Origin: Cryptomeria japonica
Lineage: Eukaryota; Streptophyta; Pinopsida; Cupressales; Cupressaceae
DNA: 64,000 bases
Assembly: GCF_030272615.1 (NCBI RefSeq)
Contig: NC_081414.1
Location: 816,208,396 to 816,272,395, forward strand
Direction of reading: 5' to 3'
Position numbers and translations under genes: made by a program. The notes beneath the pieces are model-generated. The model ran no database searches and was not told the origin of the DNA. It saw only the letters and a list, made by a program, of their open reading frames with translations. Below, piece by piece: positions 44,494 through 55,254 of this stretch. Within the stretch, counting starts at the first letter, position 1; every line of letters begins with the position of its first letter.

Positions 44494-47400
44494 TTGGGCG
44501 AAGAGGCATTCTATTGGTACATCAACTTGTCGGTAGACTCAATTGGAACTTGGCAACAAATGAAAGACACATTCTTGGCCAAATTCAGATTGCCCGTCTC
44601 CCTAGCAGAAGTGCATCAGCAATTTATCGAAGTAAGGAGACAAGAGCAGGAGCCAATTGGCGCCTTTAATAATAGATTCCAAAGAGCCTACTCCAGGCTA
44701 CGCTCCCCTTACAATGTGAGTGATGAAGCTGCCCGAAATATATACTATGCAGCACTGGATTGTTTCACCTCTATGTTCGTCCAGCTGACTAACCCCGCTG
44801 ACCTGAAGACAGCCTATGATGAAGCTTTCAAGATTAGCCTACGATCACAAGCGACTGTTGCAGGAACGACGCCTTACAATCTGCAAGTTGGCGTAGCAAG
44901 TTATCTCCCTGCCATCAATCCAATTCTCGCACCAGCCAATCAGTTAGTGCTATATCCGAGGGCCCCAATGTCACAGGCCCCACCATCGCAGCCAGTCTAT
45001 TTATAGAACACAGCCACTCCATCCAAGACTTAGGAGGAAAGAGATGACATGAAAGAACTGATAGAGCAAGTGAAAAAGTTGTCTACTAAAGTAACTTACC
45101 TTAGAAATCAGAATAACCAGATGCAGAGCATGCAGAGAAATCATCAGCCGTACCAAGGAGGCAATAGAGGGTACCATACTAACCCTCTGAATCATCATGA
45201 GAACCATCAAGGACATAGTGTCGAGCATCAAAATAACAATCATGGTTTTTAGAATAACAATAATAACCAAGGATTCCATAAGAAAGCATGGAACGCGACA
45301 CCAAATAACGGGGGCGTGCCTTCAACATTGGACAATCTGCCACCCTCTGACAGTAGACCCGCAGATAAGATATTCCTCGTAGAAGTTGCCCTATGAACTT
45401 GGTGTAGGCTACACAACACCAACCAGCATTCTGAGCTACAATGTCATGAATTCCAATTAGCTACTAATATTTTCCAACAAGAAATGAGGAATTTTGAAGG
45501 TCCTAAAAATCCTCCGACCACGGGATATGGGATAGTCCCAACACAAAGATATGACCAAGCTCTTATCCTAGAGGATTTCAGATTCCCACCTGAATTTGAA
45601 GATTACATGCCACCACAAGGATCTTATAGATTCCCACCAGCATTGGCAAATGGCCCCATGGAGCCCCTAGGGTACCATGGATCCTCAAAAGTCTCGCCTA
45701 ATGAACCTCAAGTTAAAGATGGATACATCTTTCCCCCATTGAATAACAATGTTTTGGTGGAAATGGTTGGCGAAGTTCAGGCATTTCAACAAACGAATGG
45801 AAATTCCGCCCCAAGGGCATATCAGAGAAATTATTGGAACCATGAGCCCCTCACGTCTTCCATCCCTCTGAATAATTTCTCAACTCCACCTAATCCCAAT
45901 GCCAGCAACATTCCTGGTCTGCCGAAGGATTCACCAGAGTATAGACAAACAGCCACTCCTTAGAATGAACGAGTCCCACCATCTGCTCAACCTGCAGAAA
46001 GGAGACAAGAAGAGAATCCTCCTAGGGAGGAATTGAAAAGATTAAGCTCTTACATTCTGGAAGAATTCAAGAACATTAAGATAAGCTTGCCTTTGTTTGA
46101 GCTAATGAAACTCTTTGAAGTGAGAGAGTCATTATTGGGGAGCCTGAGCGATGCTCCAGTACCTAGGAGTGTCTCGCAAGCCATGACAAATGTTCAAAGG
46201 AATACGCCCAACAATGCAAACCTGGTATCAAACACGAACATTGTTCAAAATGTCCTTCCCAATGCATTTGATGCTCCGCAGCAGCCCCCAAGCTTTATCA
46301 GAATGGTGTAAAACTCTCCCCATGATCCACAAGAGCAGAATCCTGCGACGACTCAACCAGCCCTGCAAAATACCCTTGTAGCAAGAGAAGAAGAAACAAC
46401 TCAGAAAGTAAGTGAACCTATAAAGCCGACCTTTACGAAGATCATCTAGGCACTAGCCACAGGTCAAGATTCACAGCCAAAGGCGAGAAACCAAGAAGTT
46501 ATCAATGGTGGTGAACAAAGAAGGAATCCCATGATTTGTTACACAGGGAGGGACGAGCCTGCTCCTTTCCTAGTCTCTGTCAGGATCTTCGACAAACTCT
46601 TACACAACTGCCTAATAGACTTTGGTGCTTCAAGCAATGTAATGACATTGGTAGTGTGTCAGAAACTAGGGATAATGCCTTTACATACAAATAAGAAGGT
46701 CACACTGCTAGACAAGACTGAAGTGCCCGTTGTTGGGGAGCTCGACAACATACACATGCAATTGGCCGTCAACCCTAGGGTACAAAGCTATATTGATATT
46801 TCAGTGGTGGACATCCCAAATGGATATGGCATGCTGCTAAGCAGAGATTGGTCGAGGAAGTTAAATGGATATATCTCCACCAACTTTTCCCACATGTGGC
46901 TTCCATGGAGGGGTGCTCCCAACCAAATCAGAATTGATAGCATGCCCAAATTGCGCCTGACAATCACTGAATATGGAGAAGGCGATGAGGTCCTATTTCT
47001 AGAAACCGACTTGGGTTCCTACAGGCCCAAGGTTGAGGAAGTTATGATGCTGCATGGCTCAACTAAGACGGAACAAAGAAAGGAAATGCTTGACTCCACA
47101 AAAATTCTTATTGAAGATGACCCTGAAGAACAACCAGGTGGAGGTAAGGACATGTTTGATAGTTTCAGAGAATTCGTCACAAGAAGTATGGAGCAAGAAG
47201 CCCAGTTGGGCAAAGGCATTGGCACTCGAGATCTGTTGCTACCCAATTGGTGCAGAATCCATAATGCCTTCCATTCAGAGCTCACCTGCGAAATGTGTAA
47301 ACTCGCTATTAAGCAAGTAGTGAAGGTGGTTCCCTCAGACCCAACAATGGCAAATGTTGTAGAAACCACTAATTCTGAAGCCCCTTCCAAAGCAAGTCTG

Positions 47401-50400
47401 GATCATAAGGATTCTCAAAAGGGGGAAAAGAAGAAACAAGTCATCCAACCACCCCAAAATCAAAATGCTGATCAAATATGGACTCTAAGGTTTGATGGAT
47501 CCAAATCCAAGAATGGGAGTGGTGTTGGAATTGAATTAATTAGTCCAACCGGAGAAGCTTACTTGGCTGCATACAAGCTATAATTCCCCTGCACTAACAA
47601 TGTAGTCGAGTACGAATCATTGGTCCATGGATTGCTCCTTGCAATCCAGAAGGGCGCAAAGGCCTTGCACGTACTGGGTGATTCACATATTGTGGTGCGG
47701 CAAATAAGAAAATTATATGCTTGTCATGACAAAAGGTTGTGCCGCTACCGTAACAAAGTATGGGACCTGATTGAAAGTTTTGATGCATTCAACATCAAGA
47801 CAATACACAGAGGTGACAATGAGGCCACTAATGCATTAGCTCAAGCAGCCAGTTCCCTGGAGCCCCTCGCCATGGAAGGTTTGAAGAAGTTTATGGTAGA
47901 ATTAACTTTGGTCCCCTCTGTGCTAGATAATGTTACGAACTTCCAAGTCTTCAAAGATGACAAACACATCTTGGATTTTCCTACAAACTCGGATGTGTTT
48001 ATGGCACAAATCATTGATGAAGAAGAGCTTGAAGAAGTAGAATTTGATGCCGACAGGATAATGAACTTAAAGACAAATACCATCCCTCGTGGAATGATTG
48101 AGTTGGAAAGACTCTTCAATCCTGATAGGTTGAGCAGGAATCAAACTACAAAAGGAAGTGAATGCGAAGTTGTCAACCTGGGGAAAGATGGACAAACATA
48201 AAACATGTTCATTGGGAAAGTTTGCACCCCAGAAGAAAAGGAAGGAGTTTTAAAGAACCTAAAAGAATTATCCGATGTCATCGCATGGGGATACGAGGAT
48301 TTGAAAACCTATGATACTTCCCTTTTCACCCACACAATTCCATTAAAGCCAGGAAGCAAACCCTTCTGGCAGAGACAAAGGCCTGTGAATCCATTACTGG
48401 AGCCCCTAATTTATCAAGAAGTTAAGAAACTGCTCTCAGCAAGGATAATATTTCTTGTCAGGCACTCGACGTGGGTCGCCAATCTGGTTCCGGTAAGGAA
48501 GAAAAATGGAGAAATAAGGTTATGTATAGACTTTCAGAATTTGAATAGGGCTTTTGAGAAGGATAATTACCCCTTACCATCTTTAGACGAGGTGTTGCAA
48601 ATCATCAATGGATCTCAAATGATGTCATTTCTGGACGGGTACTTCGGACATAACCAAGTTCTGGTAGAGGAAGAAGACCGACTAAAGATGACTTTTACCA
48701 CCAAGTGGGGCACCTTCACCTACAGAAGAATGTCATTTGGTTTGATCAATGCAGGAGCCACGTTATAGAGGGCAATGGACATGGCATTCTGTGACTTAGT
48801 GGAAAAATGCATAATAATTTACATGGATGACCTCACGATATTTTCCAAAAGAAGGGAAGATCATGTTGATGATCTCAGGAAAATCTTTCAACACTGCAGA
48901 AGGTACGGGATATCTTTGAATCCCAAAAAATGTATGTTTGGCGTTACTGAGGGGAAACTTCTTGGACATGTTATCTCCGAGAAGGGGATCTCTATTGATC
49001 CAGAGCACATTGAAGCCATTTCAAGGATCGGCCTACCCACCAGCCAAAGATAATTGAAATCATTCTTTGGTAAGATTAACTTCATCAAGAAGTTTATTAC
49101 TGGATTCACTGAAATCGTGAAGCCATTAAATGACATGCTGAAGAAAGGGGCAAAGATCGAGTGGACAGCTCCAACAAAGCAAGCATTCGAAGAGATAAAG
49201 CAAGCAATTGTCAATGCCCCGATCCTGGTTAGCCCCGATTATACCAGACCTTTCAATTTATATTCCTTTGCCTCAGAACATACCTGCGCGGCAGTCCTCA
49301 CCCAGAGGAATGAAGAGAAAGATGAACATCTGATTGCTTTTATGATTTCTCCACTAAAAGACGTAGAATTGAGGTACCCAAATGTGGAGAAATAGGCCTA
49401 TGCACTAGTCAAGAGTATTAAGAAGTTCAGACATTATTTATTGAGGAGCAAGGTGTTTGTCGTTGTTCCTGATGTGGCTGTAAAAACTTTATTAATGCAG
49501 AATGAATTGGGTGAGCGAAGAGGCAAGTGGGTCGCCACGATCCAAGACTATGATATCAAGATACAACCAATGAAGATAGTTCGAGGACAAGCACTAGCAC
49601 AGACAATTGCCATAGTTGAGCTTGGACTTATACAACAGACTTATATTCTGGAGGAGGTGTCTCCCGGAGAGTGGTACGATGAAGTCATTTTCTATCTACT
49701 TAACCACATATGCCCTCCGCGGTTGAACCCTGTCCAGAAGAGGGCACTAAGAATGAAGAGCCAGAAATACGTGTTGCAAGGGGTTGTCTTATATCGGATT
49801 AACCACGAAGGAATATACTTGAGATGCGTGGGCAAGGAAGAGGCCAAGCAAATTATGGAACAATTTCATGGTAGATTTGGAACCAGCCACGGAGGAAGTT
49901 TGGCTATAGCACATCAGATTGCTCGGGCAGGATACTATTGGCCCACACTATTTAAAGATGCATACCAACATGTGAGGGCATGTCATATTTGCCAGACGGC
50001 CGCTGTTCGGGAGAAGAATCCTGCTATGCCGCTTCAACCAGTTATTGAAGTAAGACCATTTGCTCAATGGGGATTGGATTTTATTGGAGCAATCAACCCT
50101 CCTTCTTCAGCCTAGCACAAATACATCCTTACTGCCATAGATTATTGTACCAGGTGTTCCGAGGCCTAGGCCCTGAAATTATACACCTCTAATGTGGTGA
50201 TCAAATTCCTTGAAGAGAATATTATTACAAGATTTGGGTGTCCACACGCCTTAGTGTGTGACAATGGCCCCGTTTTCTCCTCATTATAATTTTCTAACCG
50301 GGCCTTCGAATACAGAATCACACTGAAATTCTCCTTGAATTACTATCCCCAGGGAAATGGGTTGGCCGAGTCAACAAATAAAAATCTGCTGAGTGCTATG

Positions 50401-50926
50401 AAAAAAGTTGTTAGACAAAAATCCCAAGGACTAGCATACATAGCTAAGGTTTGCTCTTTGGGTGGATAGAACGCGAGTGAAGAACTCCTTGGGAACATCT
50501 CCCTATCATCTAGTCTATGAGCAGGACCCAGTGTTTCCCATCCAGCTAAGAATCCCAACTCTACAGTTTTTGCAAGAATATGTGGATGGTGAAGATGGGA
50601 TTCAGACACGCCTCTCACAGTTGCTGCACCTGGAGGAGAAGAGAGACCAAGCATTAGACAACTTCACAAAGCATTAGGGGGTGGTCAAACAATGGTTTGA
50701 CAAACAAGCCAAGGTTAAATGTTTCCGGATCTCCGACTTGGTTTTGTACTGGGATAAGGTTCATGAGAGAAGAGGTGATCATGACAAATTCGACAAGCTA
50801 TGGACGGGTCCTTATCAGATTTCTGAGATCCTTAGGGATAATGCATTCAGATTAAAGGCCTTGACTGGAGAGGACATTCCATTGCCCGTCAATGGACAGT
50901 TCCTCAAGCATTATTTCCAATCATAG
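44494..50926 (+). pseudogene. Gypsy-2 gag-pol with RNase H domains on both sides of RT
   Basis: Truncated gag (EAFYWYINLSVDSIGTW...RFQRAYSRL) at 44497-44720. Protease LIDFGASSNVMTL near 46610. First RNase H (aRNH type) 47481-47866 with FDGS, EYESL, GDSH, but Asn where the last Asp is expected (ATNALA). RT 48350-49000 with IRLCIDFQNLNRAF, MSFGL and YMDD at about 48820. Second, degenerate RNase H 49240-49600. Integrase zinc finger HxxxxxxSHGG...CHIC (49860-49995), catalytic D (WGLDFIG), D (CDNGP) and E (LAEST), then GPYQI. Stops at 45004, 45028, 45250, 45393, 45961, 46309, 46447, 47581, 48199, 48766, 49051, 49393, 50113, 50167 and 50287, and again at 50675. Frameshift near 50440-50455. Confidence 0.9.
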
Positions 50927-51648
50927 GCCTTTCTGTCTAGCCTTCTTTGTACCATATTAATTTAGGGTTTTGGGTTCTTTCCTTTTGGTGTGTTTTGTTT
51001 GCTTTGCTTTGCTTTTGGTTTTTGGCCTTCGGTGCCGGTTTCCCTCGAGCTTGTCCGCTCGTGTGGTTTTGTTTAGGTTTAGGGGTTCTTTGGGTCTTGA
51101 AGTTTTGGAGTCTCTATCTGTTGGTGGGGTGGTGGTGTGTTTGGCCAGTCTTTTCCACGGTATGCAGACCTCTATCCTGAGTCATTCAGATCTTTTAGGA
51201 GAAGTTGTGGTTGGTGAAAACTTTACATCTTACTTCAGCGCCACTGGAATCTCCAAACCCATAGTAGGCTTCATTGCTTACAAGCCAGAGGAATTGATGG
51301 AAATGAAATGAAAGATGAAAAAAAGAAAAGATGAAAAAATAAAAGAATTACTAAAATATTGGCTATGGGGATATGCGGATAACTCCACCGGGGCTATGGA
51401 CGCCCGGCCGGCAATGGAGCTATGTTCGTGGAATTCCAGAGACAACCTCGTCGGGGCTATAAATGCCTGACTAGCAGTGAGGCATTGTCCTGGATGCTTT
51501 TGAATTACGGATACCACTAGCCTGCCATGACTAATTCTAAAGGCTCTTGATGATCTCCTGGAACAAGGTTGATACCTACGTACTTGAATTTTACTCTAGG
51601 TTCAGACCCTGAAGTGTTTCTCAACACTTCACCCGTGGAGTCGCCAGA
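50927..51648 (+). other. 3' untranslated region of gypsy-2
   Basis: No gene seen. It contains T/G-rich sequence to 51160 and two related GGGGCTAT(GGACG/AAATG)CC blocks (51390-51470). It ends GTGGAGTCGCCAGA immediately before the LTR, with no obvious purine tract. Confidence 0.6.
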
Positions 51649-52319
51649 TGTTGTGACCTAATCACACATCACCCCATCCCAGATAGGGACCCCCCTTTGC
51701 TTTTAGGCCCTTTTGGTCGTTTGGCTTTCGTTTTGTGTGTGTTAGTGGCAATCTCTTCAATCTCTCCGCATTACGGGTGTTTGGGAGTTAGTTAGGGTTA
51801 ATCTGCTTCTCTGTCAAGCAAATTCTGTGAGGTCTAGGGCCCGTTTGTCTTTTTTCTAAGGTTTTGTCTTCTGTCCTAGATTTTAGGGGTTCCTGTTAGG
51901 GTTTCGAAAAAACTAAGCATACGACTGGAGTCGGGACCCTTTAGGGGACCTCCCAGCAAAATTTGAGCCCAAACAAAGTAACTTTCTATTTTTAGAAAGT
52001 CCCTATTTTTTAGGGATTTTTTCGAGTCCCAGAATGTCACCATTTTGCCAAAAATCAAACTTACTATTTTTAGTAATTTCCATTTTTAGTAAATTTCTAT
52101 TTTTAGTAAGTCATCTTGCGCCCTGTCTTGGGCTTTAACTCTAACATTTTGGAAAGTTTCTATTTCGAGAAAGTCTATTTGTGGCAGGATCAGGCTAGCA
52201 GACAATGGAGAGTCAACATGCACAATCACTTCTAAATCTAGAAAGTTGAAAGCAGACGGGCAGGGGTCTAAAATGGTTAAATCTAAAGAATCATCCCTGA
52301 AGTGGAAGGTCAAAATATT

Positions 52320-53185
52320 CTAAGTCTGGAAGTCATTCACAAGCAGGAAATTCCACCTCTCCATGGACATGGCCAAAATGCGCCCAGGTCAGGTTTGGGG
52401 CGCCAAAACCAAGGATGGATTCACAAGTATAATTTTCCGCCTCTCCATGGACTGTGCAAAATGCGCCCAGGTCAGGTCTGGGGTGCTGAAATCAAGAAGA
52501 CATTCACGAGTGGAATTTTCCACCTCTCCATGGACATGTGCAAAATGCGCCCAGGTCAGGTCTGGGGCGCTGAAATCAAGAAGACATTCACAAGTGGAAT
52601 TTTCCACCTCTCCATGGACATGTGCAAAATGCGCCCAGGTCAGGTCTGGGGTGCCAAAACCAAGGATGGATTCACAAGTACAATTTTTCACCTCTCCATG
52701 GACATGTGCAAAATGCGCCCAGGTCAGGTCTGGGGTGCTGAAATGAAGAAGACATTCACAAGTGGAATTTTCCACCTCTCCATGAACATGTGCAAAATGC
52801 GTCTAGGTTAGGTCTGGGGTGCTGAAATCAAGAAGACATTCACAAGTGGAATTTTCCACCTCTCCATGGACATGTGTAAAATGCACCTAAGTCAGGTCTG
52901 GGGCGCTAAAATCAAGAAGACATTCACAAGTGGAATTTTCCACCTCTCCATGGACATGGCAAAAATGCGCCCAGGTTAGGCCTCGGGTGCTGAAATCAAG
53001 AAGACATTCACAAGAGCAATTTTCTGCCTCCCCATGGAAATGGCAAAAATGCACCTAGGTCAGGCTTGGGGTGCTGAAATCAAGAAGGCATTCATAAGTA
53101 CAATTTTTCGCCTCCCCATGGATAGAGCCAAAATGCGCCCGGGTCTGATCTAGGGCACTGAATCCATGAAGGCATTCACAAGTGG
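52320..53185 (+). repeat. 84-bp tandem repeats, ten copies
   Basis: The CCATGG core recurs at 52361, 52445, 52528, 52612, 52696, 52780, 52864, 52948, 53032 and 53116. Each unit has AAAATGCGCCCAGGTCAGG followed by CTGGGGCGC, an imperfect hairpin. 84 is divisible by three, so ORFs cross the array on both strands without being genes. Confidence 0.93.
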
Positions 53186-53873
53186 AAAATTCATGAATCC
53201 TTGGCATGGTAAAATTTCACCCAGACAAAAAATTTGAAATTTTGCCTAAGGCATGGATTCCAAGGAGTCAAGGAAGAATAAAAGGCAGAAATTCCCCTCG
53301 GGCGAATTTTCAATTATGTTATTTTTAGACATCAAATCCCGGCCAAATATGGAAACTTTTATAGATTCTGAATCGGGACGAAATTCCCCATCTAATGAAC
53401 CTGACTCCTAAAATTTAGGAAGATCCCTAAAAAATAGGGATATGGAGAAAAGCCAGGAAAGTTCCTTCGACGACATGAGATGACAAGTCGGAGTGGAATT
53501 GAACAAATCCTGAGAAAAATCCTGCAGTCTCCCTCCAAAATTGGAAAGTATGGAATCAACGAGTTAGCTGGAGGAATCTTCCAAGTATGATGCATGACTG
53601 GGAGCATTTAAGGAAGGTTCTAAATTGGAACTCACACGCATGGGAATCTTCTTGCATGTCGTCCTCTCATAATGGTTTTATGATGGATTCTTCTTACATG
53701 TCACCGTCGCTTGGAGAGTGATGGGCATTTATGACGATGTTAGTTATATTCCGGGCATGATCATCATCATGGGCGCTATTTTAGGCCCTTTTAAATTTAT
53801 TGTAAGTGGGCATAATGGGTTATTTAATGCATATTCCCACCTTGTTGCATCATGTGTGGAGAATCTTTTGGGC

Positions 53874-53891
53874 AAACCCTAATTAGGGTTT
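53874..53891 (+). promoter_or_regulatory. Telobox palindrome of the gypsy-2 3' LTR
   Basis: AAACCCTAATTAGGGTTT, about 25 bases upstream of the TATA box at 53916, closer than in the solo LTRs. Confidence 0.7.
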
Positions 53892-53915
53892 TTCATGTAA
53901 TCTGGGCTTGAGGCC

Positions 53916-53923
53916 TATATAAG
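53916..53923 (+). promoter_or_regulatory. TATA box of the gypsy-2 3' LTR
   Basis: GGCCTATATAAGGGGG followed by CCCCCTCATTTGTAAG. Confidence 0.7.
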
Positions 53924-54726
53924 GGGGTGACCCCCTCATTTGTAAGTAGGAAAGACTATCGTCAAAGATTGTTGCTAAGAGTTTTTGAAGCAAACACTTA
54001 ATACATTGTTCAATTGTTGGTGTGTTCTTGTGTTGTTTTGGAACTCGCATGGTCTCATTCTCTTCATAGATTAGATTTGTTTTCCTGCAATTAAATGAAC
54101 TGGATTTGATAGGATCGCTTGTTGCCAAATTCGTGCTCATACTTTTGGTGTGCAGCTGATTGTTGCATACCGTGCAAAGTTAGTCTGAGCCTCATTATAA
54201 GTGTATGTTCAACTTCGATTGTTAGAAGAGATTGTTCTATCTGATGGTTTCTTTTGACGATTTGAAAATCTTTAGCACTCCCCCTGAAGATTGCACCACC
54301 TTCGTGTAAGTTGTGCTTTGCTGGTGAAGCGAAGCGCGGTTGGATTTTGCACAAGTTTGTCCCATCTCCTTGTTCCTAGGATTAGATTACCTTTAGTTTA
54401 GTTCCCCTCTACCCTGTTCCTATTTACTTTCTGCATATTTCATAATCCGAAAATCTAAAACTTAGAACTTCATTGCAAATCATCCATGTCAACAAAGTCT
54501 TGAGCTTACATAAATTTCTCCGACATACGTAAGGCCCCTTGGATTACTAGCAATCACATCCACCAACTGAGTCACACCCGTAGCATAAAGGAACCTTGGA
54601 GTTGATTTGTCTGATCTTCCTACAATATCAGCATGCAATCGTACTTTGATCAAGAGAGAGTGAAGTGACCATTGGGCAACTTTATTCTGTGTTGGACGCT
54701 GTCATAAAAAACACGTCAACAGGATC

Positions 54727-55221
54727 CAAATCCCTTAAGTCTTCAAAGAAATTTAAATGTTCAGTCAAGGAACCATTTGCACCTACATTCGAGAGCACAT
54801 CAGCTTCTACATTCGCTTCCCTTAGAACATGCGATACTTTAAAGTCCTCGAACCCATTCAAGAGGTCATGTATTCTTCCGATATGTTTATCCAGATACCA
54901 AGCATCCATCCTACCCCTAGTGATGTCATTCACCACTATCCGAGAGTCTCCTTCAAGGTGTAGTTTTTTCACCTCCAATTTTTTCGCCTTAAGAATTGCT
55001 TCAATTGTCGCCCGACACTTAGCTTCATTGTTAGTGCCATCCACCAATCTCTTTGCTCCAAATGCTAAAATACTACCTTTCTCATCTCGAGCAATGACCC
55101 CTGCACCGGAGATCCTAGGACTCCCCCTGGATGCCCCGTCAAAGTTGATTTTAATCCATCCCCTGTCTGGCGGCATCCACACATGACTTTTTTCCACAAC
55201 CTTAAGAGGATAAGCCCTCAA
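54727..55221 (-). pseudogene. LINE-type RNase H domain (RVT_3), C-terminal part
   Basis: The minus-strand frame reads WMPPDRGWIKINFDGASRG, then NNEAKCRATIEA, LHLEGDSRIVVND and REANVEADVLSN, giving the four acidic residues of the plant LINE RNase H. RNase H removes RNA from RNA-DNA hybrids during reverse transcription. The frame reaches the gypsy-2 insertion at ...RDLDP; across the GGATC duplication it continues only a few codons before a stop near 42436, so the insertion hit the very end of the coding region. The RT part of the LINE is absent (5' truncation at 55238). Codons upstream of 55221 are LINE or vector sequence without start. It could also be a standalone RNase H-like fragment, but the flanking TSD and A-tail favour a LINE. 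Confidence 0.88.
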
Positions 55222-55254
55222 AAGCCCATTAGCAGACCTTTATATGTTATATTT

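Larger units (their letters stand above)
42451..54721 (+). mobile_element. Decayed Tat-like gypsy element (gypsy-2) with giant-family LTRs
   Basis: 12,271 bp between GGATC duplications (42446-42450 and 54722-54726). The 5' LTR begins TGTTGTGACG at 42451 but is rearranged. gag-pol occupies 44494-50926 on the plus strand, and the 3' LTR is 51649-54721. The coding part is one frame with about fifteen stops until a frameshift near 50440-50455. Domain order is gag, protease, RNase H, RT, RNase H, integrase, so one RNase H precedes RT, unlike gypsy-1. The LTR termini identify this element as kin of the solo LTRs elsewhere in the window. Confidence 0.88.
51649..54721 (+). repeat. 3' LTR of gypsy-2 (copy D)
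   Basis: 3073 bp, TGTTGTGACC to CACGTCAACA. Contains AT hairpins (51985-52110), ten 84-bp repeats (52320-53185), a telobox palindrome (53874-53891), a TATA box (53916-53923) and about 800 bp of R-U5 ending in the TTTATTCTGTGT block shared with the solo LTRs. Confidence 0.92.
41104..55254 (-). mobile_element. 5'-truncated LINE tail with 16-bp TSD, split by gypsy-2
   Basis: Perfect 16-base duplications TTTATATGTTATATTT lie at 41104-41119 and 55239-55254, in AT-rich DNA on both sides. Minus-strand content: an RNase H domain (55221 to 54722, ending after the gypsy-2 gap near 42436), about 1.3 kb of GC-richer 3' sequence and an A-rich tail (ATAAAAAAATAA) at about 41131-41120. Without gypsy-2 the LINE is about 1.84 kb, so it is strongly 5' truncated, as is usual for LINEs. 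Confidence 0.85.

Noticed and set aside
52302-52811. Long ORFs on both strands through the 84-bp array
   Set aside because: The unit length is a multiple of three, so any open unit stays open; all frames give repeats and no protein features.
51649-54721. Reading the giant LTR family in the opposite orientation
   Set aside because: The PBS-like sequence before 51649 would fit, but TATA/start layout, ORF direction and pol strand favour TGTTGTGAC as the 5' end; left as a finding.
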